Shown here: piece by piece, positions 1 through 10,356 of the stretch | Numbering within the stretch: the first letter of the stretch is position 1 | How the letters are laid out: each line of letters opens with the position of its first letter | Translations under genes and position numbers: made by a program | NCBI RefSeq assembly: GCF_036898095.1 | Contig: NC_090728.1 | Location: 84,876,219 to 84,940,218, forward strand | DNA: 64,000 nucleotides | Origin: Palaemon carinicauda | Taxonomy: Eukaryota > Arthropoda > Malacostraca > Decapoda > Palaemonidae | Direction: 5' to 3' | Notes under the pieces: model-generated | Seen by the model: the letters and a program-made list of their open reading frames with translations, nothing else | Databases searched by the model: none | What the model was told of the DNA's origin: nothing

Positions 1-400
1 GTTTCCATGGCAAATTTTACTTTGCTGACGAACATGTTCAATGGACTGACGTCCAGGACAGGTCTCCATCCCCCCGAGCTTTTTGGAACTAGGAAGAGTC
101 TGTTGTAAAACCCCTCCGAGGAGGTGTCCTCTACCACTTCTATGGCTGATTTCGACAGCATAAGGTTCACTTGCTCTTGAAGAGCTGTTGCCTTGTTCCC
201 TGAGTGGGTTGTTGTCAACTCTAAGGGTATCGACAACATGGGAGGTATTCTCAGGAAGGGGATCTTGTATCCCTCCTTGAGGACATTGATCGTCCAGATG
301 TCCGGCCCCCTTTGGCTCCACTCTCGCCAAAAGTGGGAAAGCCTGGCTCCCACTAGTGTCTGGAAATTGCATGTCTCACTTTCTTGATTTGGTTTGCTGT
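1..400 (-). pseudogene. RT N-terminal fragment of element 0
   Basis: Translating the minus strand of roughly 1-190 gives the start of a DIRS reverse transcriptase: GFYNRLFLVPKSSGGWRPV followed by a DVSPLN block. This matches the equivalent part of element 4 near 39334-39573. The frame is open to the window edge, and the catalytic YxDD block would lie outside the window. Upstream, at about 190-400, the sequence links gag to RT and no clean start could be fixed. RT copies the element RNA into DNA. Whether this copy is functional cannot be judged from the fragment. Confidence 0.65.
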
Positions 401-429
401 CTTGGGAATCTGTGAGCTTGACCTCCAGC

Positions 430-1416
430 CGCAATCCTCTGAGTTCCCCTTGAAGGGGCTCTCCCACGAAAGGGCTGAGGAGTGGGGGGAGCCTCCTTTG
501 TTTCCTTGCTAAAAAGCTAGCTTGGAGGACTTTCTTAGCAGTCCTAGAGAAAAGATCTTGCATAGCCTGTTGAGCCAGAGCTGCCGACAAATCTTTCACT
601 AAGTCCGGAGGGAAAAGATGTTTACCCAAAGGAGCAAATAAAAACTCAGATCTCTGAACAAGGGACAAACCTGAAGATAAGAAGGAACAAAGCATAGTGC
701 TCTTTTTAAGAACTCCTGGCGTGAAAAGGGCGGAAAGTTCGAAGGAGCCATCCCTCACGGCCTTATCCAGACAGGCGATCAGATGCATCTGAGCCTCGTC
801 TTAGGGTCTGTGGTCTCTGCGAGAGCTCCGAGAATCCAATCCAAAAGGCTGAAGACTTCTATTGTCCTAATAATTCCCTTCAGCAGATGGAGAAGTCTCC
901 CTGGGAGGAGGCAAGCACTCCCAACCCGAGAACTTCCCCAGTCGAATACCACACACTAGATCTGGAGGCCAGTCTAGTTGGAGGAAAGGAAAAGGAGGCC
1001 TTTCCTAGATCCCTCCTCTTGGACATCCATTGGTTGAGAGTTGAGAACGCTCTCTTAACCAATCTAGCAAGAACCATCTTCTTGAAGGAGGATGCTTTTC
1101 GGAGTCTGCCCTTCAAAAACTGAGAGGGCAGGCTCTGAGGCATAGGTTGAGTAAAGTCCTTTGGATACAGAGATGTTAAAACTGTCAGTAGCTTTTTAAA
1201 GTCAGCTCCCTGCAGCGAATCCTGAGATTCGTCCTCTAAAACTTCGGCTAAAGGAACATCGATCTCCTGAGTCGAACGGGTAGGAGACAAAACCGCATCA
1301 TCCTGTCGGTTATCGTCCTCTAAAACTTCGGCTAAAGGAACATCGATCTCCTGAGTCGAATGGGTAGGAGACAAAGCCGCATCATCCTGTCTGTCGGGAA
1401 TTTTCGAACTGGCCAT
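430..1416 (-). pseudogene. gag C-terminal half of element 0
   Basis: An open minus-strand frame at 880-1416 (178 codons) matches the element 4 gag segment at 39866-40549. Both contain FPPTRLASRSS followed by a GEVLGLGV phrase. Near its right end is an in-frame 84-bp direct duplication (about 1233-1316 and 1317-1400, 28 codons each, sharing STQEIDVPLAEVLED). Below 880 the similarity to the gag tail continues with interruptions. DIRS gag proteins are thought to package element RNA. The frame is cut off on its 5' side by the insert beginning near 1410. Confidence 0.65.
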
Positions 1417-2265
1417 TCGAAAGTCCCACCATTTGACTTCACGAACGTTTCGTCAAATGAGGGAAGGCTGGGGGATCTCGCGGGCGAAAGACTTGAGGTT
1501 TAATACACGACTGTATTGGAACTTAAATCTTAACCACCTGGTGGGGAAGGAGCGAGTGTTGTGGAAATTGTCTGTTTATGTTATATCAATGATGAATCTA
1601 ACGTAAAATCGAGGCAACATGACAAAAATGTCTTATGTATGTGTTTAGTGTCAATGACTTTCCAAGTCATTGGATATGGAGAAATTCTGGCCCTCAGCCG
1701 AAGCCTTAAGCTTTCCCTTGTGTTTAAAGAAAAGCCTTAACTGTTTTGCGATCTTGTAGTAAATAAAAAGGCATTGTCAAACCCCTTGCAAAGAAATAAA
1801 CTAAGATTTCTCTCCACTTTGCTAAGGAAACTTTAGTTAACGCGGGAAAATGAACTTTTCTTCGAAGCTGCTGAGCTTCACTCGGCCTCTTTGCTTCATC
1901 GTCCCCCCTAAAGATAAGTCATTTATTAAATTGTTCTCTTCTCTCTACCTCGTGTACCAGGTTGGTAGTAGTATAAGTCTGTGTGCAAGACATGTAGTTT
2001 TTATATCGCAGTTTAATGTAGAGATCCTTGTGATTGGGGATCTGAATCCTAAGTTAAATGAGAATAGGGATGTTTGGTGTGTGATTCGTTGTGTATTGAA
2101 TTCGAATTGGCACTATTTTCAGTTTGTTAATGAGTCCGGTGTGGACTTTGTGCTTGAAGAGCACGTGTTACATTACCAAGAGTCAGCCTTGTTTTTCATC
2201 AAGTCTTGTGAATGCTTAAGAATGTTGTTTGTCTTGTATCAGAGTTTATTTTTATAATAAAATGG
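1410..2265. other. Unassigned insertion inside gag of element 0
   Basis: The gag coding similarity to element 4 stops near 1410 and resumes near 2265, so about 0.85 kb of unrelated sequence sits inside gag. A plus-strand frame of 135 codons (1850-2257) lies in it and ends at an AATAAA-like run. Its composition is ordinary and no domain was recognised. Similar short strings (GGGAATTTTCG on the left, GGTAATTTTGTCG on the right) flank it and could be a decayed target duplication. A solo LTR, a degenerate transposon and a retrocopy are all possible. I cannot choose between them. Confidence 0.4.
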
Positions 2266-3752
2266 TAATTTTGTCGCCGTATTTTAGTTGACTCCTGAAA
2301 GGTTTTGGGAATCTCGCCTCTTCAAGGCCTTGCGATCCGCCCAGTACATCGGGCAGATTTAATAAACTGGTGAAAATCACAACACTGTCGGTTATCGTTT
2401 TCCATAAAGAACTCATCCTGTCCTGATGGAACATCGTAAATGATACCATCCAATTATGAAGAAGCATCACGTTTACGTTCTGCAAGTCTCGAGGGAGAGA
2501 CAGGTTCCAGTGCTTCAGGCATAAGTCCATTATGCTGTAAGGAAGCATCAACATCGTGAACCCCATGCTGCGAGGTAAGTCCTGATCGCATGCGTCCAGC
2601 GTGTGTTCAGCATGCTGTATGTCAACAGCGTGACGCGAGGGAGCATTAGCTGTGCGTTCAGAGAGTCGCGAAAGAGAGACAACCACTTGTCTATCATGCA
2701 GCGAGGACAAGTCCTGACTGCATGAGTCCAGCATGCGTCCATGTTGCCGTGAGGATCCAGCGTGTTGCATGCGTCCCACATGCTGTAGGTTTACAGTGTG
2801 ACGCAAAGAAGTGTTAGTATCCCGTCCAGCAAGTCGTGAAGGAGAGACAACTGTTTGTCTATCATGCTGTGGGGACAAATACTGACTGCATGCGTCCAGC
2901 ATACGTCCAGACTGCTGCATGCGTCCAGGTTGCTGTAAGCTTCCAGCATGCTGCATGCGTCCAGCATGCCGCGAGGGAGAACCTTGCCGCCTCCCAAAAC
3001 GCGTCCAGATCGCTGCGAGGGAGCGTTCATGAGAGCTGCAGCTCGCGTGCGTTCTTGCAGTGAGAGCGCGCTCGGAACTGTGACGTACACGATTCTGACG
3101 CAGAGGAGCGTCCTGCTCGCGTGTGTACAGTATGCGTTCAGCTCGTGTGCATCCAGCATGCTGCATGCATTAAGCATGCTGTGAGGGAGCGTCCATGAGC
3201 GCTGCAGCTCGCGTGCATTCTTGCCGCGAGAGCGCGCTTAGAACTTAAGACATTCGCGAACCTGACGCGGGGAAGCGGCCCGCTCGCATGCGTCCAGCAA
3301 GCGCACGCGTCCAGTATGCATCCAGCATGCGTCCAGTATGCCGTATGCGTTCTGCATGCTACATGCGTCCCGCATGCTGCACGCGTCCAGCATGCAGTGA
3401 GGGAGCAACAAGATCTATGCCGCCTCCCAAAAACGCTTCCAGATTGCTGTGAGGGGGCGATCTCGACGCTCGGTCCCATGACAAGCAACTCTCTTGTCTA
3501 GCGGGAAGGGAAAATGTAAAACGCCAGCCTCGCGTCAACCGACGGTGAGGAAAACACTTTTACCTCGCCTTTCCAAAGGCGAGGGTGAGCATACTGGGAT
3601 ACGTCAACAGGATCGCTCAAGGGGGCATTCGTTCGCTGATCAAGGTCTGACATCTCCCTTCGCCTTTCGACTTTCCTTCTCCCAGGGGTTGGGAAGCATG
3701 GAACAGATCCTGGGCTAGGAGTATGATGGACCTGAACGAACGCACCCTCCAC
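2266..3752 (-). pseudogene. Repeat-rich gag 5' part of element 0
   Basis: This is minus-strand gag sequence upstream of the insert. The section 2560-3430 is built of degenerate short repeats around the motif GCATGCGTCCAGCATGC. In the open minus-strand frame (2252-3166) they encode a low-complexity stretch rich in R, M, Q, H and A. At 3480-3752 the sequence again aligns with the element 4 gag near 42200-42440, sharing a CCCAGGGGTT stretch and a CCTCCACTGCACT stretch. Several frames are open and overlap, which is typical of such repeats, and frameshifts are likely. Elements 4, 5 and 6 have unrelated repeats in the same part of gag. Confidence 0.55.
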
Positions 3753-4183
3753 TGCACTGCGTCATTATACGTGACACTGAGCACTAGCACTTTTAACTAT
3801 TTCACATTAGATCTTAATAGACCTTCCCGGGCGAGAGATATACTCTTTCACCAAGGGCTAGAAAGAAAATACAATAGGTTATGTGATTAATATTAGTATT
3901 CTCAAAATCGAAATATTAAATAACGATACCAGAGTTGTGAAACAATAACGATCGTCAAGAGTACAACATAGCGTAAATTGACTGTACTGCACTGCGTCAT
4001 TTTACGTGCCACTGAACACTAGAAATTTTAAATATTTCACATTAGATCATAATAGACCTGCCCATTGCGAGAGAATATACTCTTTCGCCAAGGGCTAGAA
4101 AGAAAATATAATAGGCTATATGATTAATATTAGTATTCTCAAAATCGAAATATTAAATGACGATACAAGTATTGTGAAACAAT
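3752..4183. repeat. Direct duplication of about 235 bp at the end of element 0
   Basis: The segment starting CTGCACTGCGTCATT at 3752 recurs at 3987. The two copies align over about 200 bp with scattered differences and share GGGCTAGAAAGAAAAT and GATTAATATTAGTATTCTC. Copy 2 is cut at 4183, where the left terminus of element 1 begins. Copy 1 shows the uninterrupted continuation after GTGAAACAATAA, so element 1 inserted within copy 2. Confidence 0.8.
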
Positions 4184-4540
4184 AAACGGATTTTGAGCGA
4201 AGCGAAAAATCTATTTTTGGGTGAGATGGCCCTGTCGTCCTGATGGAAGTTCCTAAAGGGTAGCTTCCTTGGGTATATATGACTACGGTGATATTCCCAG
4301 AGAATTTACCTTAAGGTACCCAGAATTCTAACTCCTGGAGCGAATATCCCTAAATAAAAGAACCAGGGATATCGCGAAATATCAGAGGACGTATTCTTGA
4401 CACGCCACATAGCAATCTGCACCATGAACAGAATTAACACTTCGAAGGGGTCAAGTGGCAAGAAAACGAAAAACGGCAAGGTAACTCTCCTCTCTCGTTT
4501 CGTAAGGGTCCATAGCGCCGCCGACGGCGCCATCTGTATT
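4184..4540. repeat. Left inverted terminal repeat of element 1
   Basis: It begins AAACGGATTTTGAGCG and continues through GTCGTCCTGATGGAAG. The interior is the inverted counterpart of the family A right ends at 35835-36110 and 43600-43875, recognised by shared blocks such as the cognates of ATTCCCAGAGAATT and CACGCCACATAGCAAT. Long outer inverted repeats are a hallmark of DIRS-1-type elements. Confidence 0.75.
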
Positions 4541-4626
4541 CCTTGTAGCGATACATGAGGTGCTACAGATATTGTATGTAGGGAGGGGTCCCATAGCCCT
4601 TTTTAGAGGAAAAAGGAAGGGCGGGT

Positions 4627-4720
4627 CCATCAGGACGACATGGCCATCTCACCCAAAAATAGATTTTTCGCTTCGCTCAAAATCCGTTTTTTGGGCTCAA
4701 GCCATGTCGTCCTGATGGAA
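4627..4720. repeat. Internal complementary region (ICR) of element 1
   Basis: It reads from TCCATCAGGACGACATGGCC, through an AT-rich centre with CGCTTCGCTC, to GCCATGTCGTCCTGATGGAA. Its reverse complement equals a family A right end (TTCCATCAGGACGACATGG, then CTTGAGCCC) fused to the element's own left end. In DIRS-1 this segment is the template that joins the two ends into a circle, and the same role is inferred here. Confidence 0.8.
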
Positions 4721-5638
4721 GTATACCAGAGCATTACTGTATCTGTGGATTCTCAAAACGTGCCGTACTCTCAGAAGGTATTTCCCGGTCAACTAGACCT
4801 AGAGACCTAAGATGTTACCGTCATACATCTTTTCATCTAACCATAGACCATGTTAGTGCTTCCTGCCCCCTACAGGGAAGAGTCATACTAGACTCTGGAA
4901 AAGTCTCGAAGAGTACATATACCTATGTATGAATAACAGACAAGCCAATATAGTGGTCTCACTCTATATCATGTAAAGCATAGTTTGTAAAAGAACCACT
5001 GAGTCAATATGAAATATCGACCAGTTCCCCGTTCGATTACTGGATTGGACAAAGGTTTATATCCGGGTAGGAGGAAAACTTGCACATCCGCTACCGTCTC
5101 CTTAGGGCATGGAATCCTCCCGCTAGGGGAAAGCATAAACCAATGAAACATGCTTGCATAAAGGAACAATCTATTAGAATTATTCATGATAAATATACAT
5201 AGTAAACGTAATGCTAAACCATTTCAAGTAAAATGACACAGGTGAAAGAGACGCAAGGTTCACAAGAACTAGTTTATTGACAATCAATAAAAATAAAACA
5301 GGTTAAACAACAATTATACATATATAAGAGGAGGATAACCAATAAATAAGCATAAGCATGATAGTAAACAGAAAATTTGTTTATCTGAAAGAAAAACATT
5401 AGCGCCACTTTTAACATACCGAGGTATCAAAATCATAAAAGTCTGTATTACTAATCAGTCACATTAGCGTTGGAAATGCTTGGCACACATGTCTGCACTT
5501 ATGCTAGGTTCACCTTTGAACATGGAACAGTCAATGTGGGCAACCTAGTGCCCGAACAATTAGTTTGTAGAACAGTCCGTAACTACACACCCACCCTGGA
5601 ATTAATCGTCCCAATTAATTTCACTGTTCCTCGCAGAG
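4721..5638 (-). other. 3' untranslated stretch of element 1
   Basis: About 0.9 kb lies between the ICR and the recombinase stop. It has no credible coding frame. Part of it (about 4721-5300) recurs inverted at 43881-44360, including TGCCCCCTACAGGGAAGAGT, which marks it as family A sequence. It presumably holds the 3' end of the transcript, but no polyadenylation site could be fixed with confidence. Confidence 0.6.
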
Positions 5639-7021
5639 TTAAACAGCAGGTTTAACGACACTACCCACTGCTACCACAGACCTCTTCAGTTGCTCAACTT
5701 GCTTCGCATAATGACGAAAGAAAACTCTGGAAGACTTCCAGCCAGTGTATGAGCGAAGATGTTCGAAATCCATACTATTGAAGAAATTTAAGGATGAGGC
5801 AACTTTCCTCGGATCGTGACCTGCGGGTGTACTGTCTGGATCCGCTCTGCAAATAAAATAGGTGATTTTCGCCCCAAGTTGTTTCAGCGATAAATTTGAG
5901 CCTGATGTTTCTCCCCTGAATAGTTGGCCACCCATAAAGTCTGAAGTTCTACGAAGATAGACCTTTAGGCATTCCACTGGACATAGAGATGCATCTTCTT
6001 TCAGAAGGCAGATTCTCCAGGGACCCCACTTGTTGGTGGGTAACTCGTTCTTGGCGAGAAACGTAGGATCCGGAAACAGGTTCAGTTCTCCCCCATCCAA
6101 GAACTGAACACGACCTTCCTCTCTCTCGAGGGCTACAATTTCACTAACCCTGGCCCCCGAAGCGAGTGCAAACAGAAAAATAACTTTTTGGGTTAAATCC
6201 TTTAAAGCACACTCCTCATTGTTCAACAGCGAAGAAAAATGAAGAACTTTATCCAGAGACCATGAAATGGGCCTCGGAGGTGCTGATGGTCTGAGCCTAG
6301 CACAGGCCTTCGGAATTTTATCAAAAATGTCGTTAGAGAGGTCGACCTGGAAGGCATATAAAATGGGTCTTGACAAAGCAGATTTACACGTTGATATTGT
6401 GTTGGCTGCTAACCCTTGACCATGGAGGTGGATGAAGAAAGATAAGCAGAAGTCCGTCGAGATCTTTTGTGGATTCTTCGCCTTGACAGGGGCCACCTAT
6501 TTTTTCCATGATGACTCATATTGTCTTCTAGTGAATTTGCACTTATATTCCTCTAGGAAGTCTATACTGTCTTTCGAAATCCCGAAACGTTTTCTCACCG
6601 CTAGGGAGAGAAAATCATGAGCTGCAGGTTCCGGGTTTTCAGTAATGAAGCGCAGACAGTCGACTTCTGAACTCGCTGGGTCAAAACTGGATCTGGTAAC
6701 GGTAGACACTTCAGCCGTAGCTCTAATGCCAGAGGGAACCACACGCTGTTCGGCCACTTGTGAGCCACTATTGCCGCTACTCCCTTGAAAGATCTCAGTT
6801 TGTTGAGGACCCTCAATAGAAGTTTGTGAGGAGGGAACAGGTAAATCCTGGACCATTTGTTCCAGTTGAGGGACATCGCGTCCACTGCTTCCACCAAGGG
6901 ATCCTCGTACTGGGACATGTAAAGGGGTAACTTCTTGTTGTCTTTCGTCGCAAAGAGGTCTATCTGCAGTTCTGGGACTTGACTCAAGATGAAGGAGAAC
7001 GATCCTGCGTCTAGGGACCAT
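5639..7021 (-). pseudogene. Tyrosine recombinase of element 1, one nonsense codon
   Basis: The frame of 461 codons starts at ATG 7021 and is interrupted only by a TAG at 6497-6499, where element 2 and element 3 copies have Trp (ESSWRKW). The enzyme integrates the circular DNA intermediate of DIRS elements. The catalytic set is visible: Arg in GARVSEI, the H-x-x-R box in GHDPRKVAS, a Trp in TGWKSS and the nucleophile Tyr in FFRHYAKQV. The 5' part overlaps the RT frame by about 420 nt in another frame, as in elements 2 and 3. Apart from the single TGG-to-TAG change it appears complete. Confidence 0.88.
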
Positions 7022-7752
7022 TCCGACTCTATCGGTGTGAACCTGGATAGAGCGTCCGCTGTCACGTTGCGGACTCCTTGAAGGTGAACTGCCGACAGGT
7101 ACATATCTTTCCTAGGATATAAGTCATCTTCTGTAACTTGAATCCTAGATAGGAGGGGATGGGGTGATTGGGTGGAAGTTGCCAAGGGACATTTATCAGG
7201 TCTGAGAAGACTACAAACACCCCTTTTTGACACAGGGTCCAAATGTTCAGAAGGATTAACATTCTGAACTCGCTGTTTTATTTGAACTTGTTGAGTGGCT
7301 GCAAGCCCAGAATGACTCTGGGATTTCTCGAGTCCTTCTCGTGAACACCAAACAGCCTTCCCTGGAATACGATGGACTATTGTTTCCTTACCACCTATAT
7401 GCTCTAGAGGTCTTGAGTATACTCCTCCAGAAGGGTTTTGGATTGTAGGAGGAGTTAAGGAAATGATGGTGGAGACATTTCTACTTCCCATCGTAGTCCC
7501 ATCTTGATTAGGCCTTGGACCCAAGGATCGAAGGTCCAACGATCCTGAAGGAACCTCCCTCCTACCAGAAGCATCCCTATGCTTCGAATGATCAATAGGA
7601 TTATATTTTTTACCACTTGCCTGTGGCATCGCGGTCATTGCAGCCATGGGATGTTGTTGAACAGCCCGAAGTATATTTCCGGACTTTCCTGTCTTCCTTT
7701 TAGGTTGGGGACCACAACCATGGAAGACTTTCTCTATGAAAGGATGCTCCAC
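6601..7752 (-). pseudogene. RT/RNase H/MT frame of element 1 with catalytic core deleted
   Basis: This frame of 383 codons begins in gag-like sequence (PQPKRKTGKS) and continues into degraded RT N-terminal sequence. Near 7100 it jumps to the end of RNase H (YLSAVHLQG, then NVTADALSR). In element 2 these two points are about 290 residues apart. The lost part covers the YxDD box and the first three RNase H acidic residues. The C-terminal methyltransferase-like segment remains (LQIDLFATKDN, IYLFPPHKLL). The copy cannot make its own RT, although gag and recombinase are largely kept. Confidence 0.8.
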
Positions 7753-9232
7753 TTTTGGAGGAGACCTACGTTCTCCGTGGTGGCATTCTTAATTACTTCC
7801 CTAACTACCTCATCAGGGAAGAGGTCTTTACCCCAGATGTTGGAAGATATCAGCTTCCTTGTCTCATATTTCAGTGTTGCAGCCGCGAACACAAACTCCC
7901 TACATGCTCTCCTAGCCTTCATAAAGGCGTAAAGGTCTTTCACTAAGGTAGCCATATGCATTTTGGCTAAGACCATGAGCATGTCTGGGGTACTTTGATG
8001 GGATGAACAAAACTCTAAGTAGTTTTGTAGAGATAGGGAGGCTGCAAGTCTCTCCTTTGTCTCTTGTTCATTATACAAGAGAAATTCGGATAGTTTAGGA
8101 AGAACTTCGTTAAACTGTCTACTGGCAACATCCACATCTAATCTTCCTACTGAAAAAGTTAAATGGACTTCCTTCCAGTCCTTCTCCTGTCTGGGAAAGG
8201 CTAGTGACAGAGGCTTGCACTTCTCGAGTGCAGGGCATGGCCTACCTGCCTCCACTGCCTTGACAACCGATTTAAATGCTTTCTCCATAAAGGGGAATGA
8301 AATTGAAGCAGGAGCAAGAAAGGAAGGGTGCTTGTTACCCAGTGTAGATACCTTCGACACCGAGCAACCCACCTTTTTCAGGCTACTTGACAGGATAGCT
8401 TGTGCCTTATTATGGACGAGAATCATGACTTCCTTCCATTTCATTCCTTTCCTTGACTTTGATTCATCCTTCAGTCGAACAAAACAATTAGGAAAAGTGT
8501 CAAAGCTTGGCCAAAATTGGATTTTGTCCAAAGGAACCGCACCCATCTTCTCCGAGATGTAGAGTTTGCCATTTAAAATCGGCATCAGCTCCGCAAACCT
8601 CCAGGGATTGGTTTTGGAGCATGTCGGGAGGTCTTGATCCATGGGTCGTTTGTATGACCCTTGGGAAGCAACAAGTGGAGCTTTACTAGGCTCTATCTTG
8701 CATTATCCTGTTTTTCGTGTTGTTTACGAAAGCTCTCTAATAGATTAATCACTTGGGCCCATAATGGGTCTGTTCCCTCTAATAGAGGGGTAGAAGATAA
8801 GGATGTCGGCATAGGCGGAAAAAATTCCGACACAACATTTTTCCTTTCTTCCCCTGGGCACTTCCTGCCCTCCTTCCCAAAGGCTATCTGGCCCTTGGGA
8901 GATGTAATTGGTGCCTGGGGCACCACTATTTCCTTACTTGCCTTCGGAAATAAAAGCTTACGCATCCTATCATTAGGTAGGTAAGGTCCCAGAGAGATTT
9001 TCTGGAAACCTCTCACCCAGTTGCGTAATTTGTCCCGAGCTGTATCCCTAGTCTCTGTAGACTTGGGATTCTCGAAACCTTCAGACATTAAGGTCCGGCA
9101 TACATTACAAACCTTCGGGTTCCAATAATGTAGGGATTCAGGAATAATATCGCAGGGGGCATGAAACCTGCAAGTATTATGACCGTAAAAACCCTTACTC
9201 TTGATCTTGCAGAAGACTGCAGCGCAAGTCAT
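7734..9232 (-). pseudogene. gag of element 1, frameshifted
   Basis: Gag-like protein in two frames: 8693-9232 (179 codons from ATG 9232) and 7734-8642 (302 codons). A stop and frameshift separate them near 8643-8695. The N-terminus has a Cys/His cluster (FYGHNTCRFHAPC, later CNVC) shared with family B. The second part aligns with family B gag through NPWRFAELMPI, CPALEKCKPLSL and RRACREFVF. Its end at 7734 is also a frameshift, because the family B continuation (PQPKRK) is found in the overlapping RT frame. Gag is expected to bind and package element RNA. The ATG lies 12 nt inside the exon that follows the candidate splice acceptor. Confidence 0.8.
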
Positions 9233-9244
9233 CTGGTGTTCCTC

Positions 9245-9382
9245 CTGTAAAGAAAGGAGAACAAAATGAGTAAATAATTGATTATGTCACTGATATGTCA
9301 CTGATAATCAATATGTAAAAGTTATTTTTTAACAAAGTAGCTTAGGACAGTAAGCTATAAAGGTATAGCAGGAGACACATAC
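9245..9382 (-). other. Candidate spliceosomal intron upstream of element 1 gag
   Basis: On the minus strand a donor CACAA/GTATGTGT (GT at 9382-9381) is followed 138 nt later by a pyrimidine-rich acceptor, CTTTCTTTACAG/GAGGAA (AG at 9246-9245). Both sites are conserved at the same place in elements 2 and 3. The intron precedes the gag ATG, and the joined upstream frame has a TAA, so the first exon is non-coding. Confidence 0.6.
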
Positions 9383-9812
9383 TTGTGTATCCCATGTAAG
9401 CAACTGCTGTTACCTTCCCTCAGTGTTAGCTATAAGGAGATTCCTCTACCGCGGTAACTCCAACTAAAAGGGTTCTAACCCTTAAGGGTAGAAAAGTGTA
9501 TAAGTCACTGTCCCTTTTTATTTCTAACACTGTGGGGTAAGGATGACTGATTCCTCAATCAGAATATTGAAGAAATACTATTCTTTCAATGTAGGAGCAG
9601 TACCAGCAGAAGCTCGCCAAGGGTACCCAAGATATGTTAGAAATAACTACTGTATAATCATACTGTAGTTTTCTATTTGCAGCATATGCTATGCTGCAAA
9701 TTACTGGCTACTGTATAATTATATATAAGTAGTTCAGCCATCGTGCTGCCTTTTTGGCAAGCAAGTGATGGCACAGTCCAGCTGGCATGACGCCAACTGG
9801 ACTAAGAAAAAT
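9383..9812 (-). other. 5' untranslated sequence of element 1
   Basis: AT-rich sequence with no credible coding frame. It is clearly but imperfectly similar to 18698-19100, by eye about 70%, with shared blocks such as CAGAATATTGAAGAA and AAATAACTACT. It stops where element 2 starts. Confidence 0.6.
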
Positions 9813-10200
9813 AAACGGATTTTGAGCGAAGCGAAAAATCTATTTTTGGGTGAGATAGCCATGACGTCCTGATGGAAGGTTCCTTTTTGGTAGCTTCCTT
9901 GGGTATATGACTACTAGGATATTCCCAGAGAATTAAACCACAGGTTATCACAGAATTCTTACTTCTGGAGCGAGTATCCTAAAGGTTTCCCTTTAAGACA
10001 TCGTATATCAACAGGGGACGCATGTATTAACACGCCACATAGAGTTAAAACTTCGATATGGAGGGGCGGAGAATAACTGGGGAGCTGTTCCACAGCTACA
10101 CTCGTCCGTGGCTACTTTTGGTACTCGAAACGTAAACAAACGGGCGCCATTGCTAAATGACGTCACGTCCGTCCTCATCCTGATGCCAGCTGCTTGCTAA
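9813..10200. repeat. Left inverted terminal repeat of element 2
   Basis: The stretch from about 9855 to 10190 is the reverse complement of the element's right end at 18335-18690. It shares the inverse of CATTTAGCAATGGCGCCC, the GTTTACGTTTCGAGTACC block and the CACGCCACATAG block. The outermost 40 bp (AAACGGATTTTGAGCG through GGGTGAGATAGCC) differ from the right end and are represented only in the ICR. Confidence 0.85.
10158..10165. promoter_or_regulatory. CRE/ATF-type palindrome in the left ITR of element 2
   Basis: A perfect TGACGTCA lies in the inverted repeat. The same octamer is in the right repeat (18352-18359), in both repeats of element 3 (20050-20057 and 34348-34355) and in both repeats of the unrelated family C element 4 (36170-36177 and 43202-43209). 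TGACGTCA is the established CREB/ATF binding consensus. A promoter role is inference. Confidence 0.4.
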
Positions 10201-10261
10201 TCTCCATGATACAGCAGGACAGGGCGGGGCCTGAAAGGCTGGACTAGAATAGCATGGAGGG

Positions 10262-10356
10262 TCCATCAGGACGTCATGGCTATCTCACCCAAAAATAGAT
10301 TTTTTGCTTCGCTCAAAATCCGTTTTTTGGGCTCAAGCCATGACGTCCTGATGGAA
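10262..10356. repeat. Internal complementary region (ICR) of element 2
   Basis: It contains the inverse of the left terminus (CCATCAGGACGTCATGGC, then TATCTCACCC) directly followed by the inverse of the right terminus (GGGCTCAAGCCATGACG). Read on the minus strand it is the right end joined to the left end. It is therefore the DIRS circle-junction template. Confidence 0.85.

Larger units (their letters stand above)
1..4183 (-). mobile_element. DIRS-like element 0 (family C), partial
   Basis: This is a minus-strand DIRS-like retrotransposon. It enters from the left window edge inside RT and runs 5'-ward through gag until element 1 begins at 4184. The reading order on the minus strand is gag N-terminal part, repetitive middle, gag C-terminal part, RT. 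It resembles element 4 (36121-43262): both share the gag segment around the phrase FPPTRLASRSS and the RT phrase GFYNRLFLVPK. It carries an unassigned insert of about 0.85 kb near 1410-2265 and a direct duplication of about 235 bp at its right end. The recombinase and both termini lie outside or are lost, so the copy is incomplete. Confidence 0.75.
4184..9812 (-). mobile_element. DIRS-like element 1 (family A), 3' two thirds
   Basis: Minus-strand DIRS-1-type element. From its 3' side (window left) it has the outer inverted terminal repeat (4184-about 4540), the ICR (4627-4720), a 3' untranslated stretch, tyrosine recombinase, a deleted RT region, gag, a candidate 5' intron and 5' untranslated sequence. 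It is abutted at 9813 by element 2. Sequence of the same family resumes at 18698-19681 and 34690-36120, ending in the expected right terminus. The simplest reading is one host element about 8 kb long carrying elements 2 and 3. Part of the 5' region is present twice, so more than one family A copy may be involved. Confidence 0.8.

Noticed and set aside
1850..2257. Plus-strand frame of 135 codons as a host gene
   Set aside because: No domain, no support beyond an open frame and an AATAAA-like run, and it lies in an insert of unknown nature.
1557..2285. Solo LTR reading of the insert in element 0
   Set aside because: A TGTTG-like start is present, but no matching CA end, target duplication or primer-binding context could be fixed. 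It is kept only as unassigned.
9813..10323. Units of about 500 bp with inverted ends (also at 4184-4694, 19682-20183 and 44387-44882) as independent MITEs
   Set aside because: They always sit at the 3' side of a DIRS element, contain an inverted copy of its 5' end, and are explained as left terminal repeat plus ICR.
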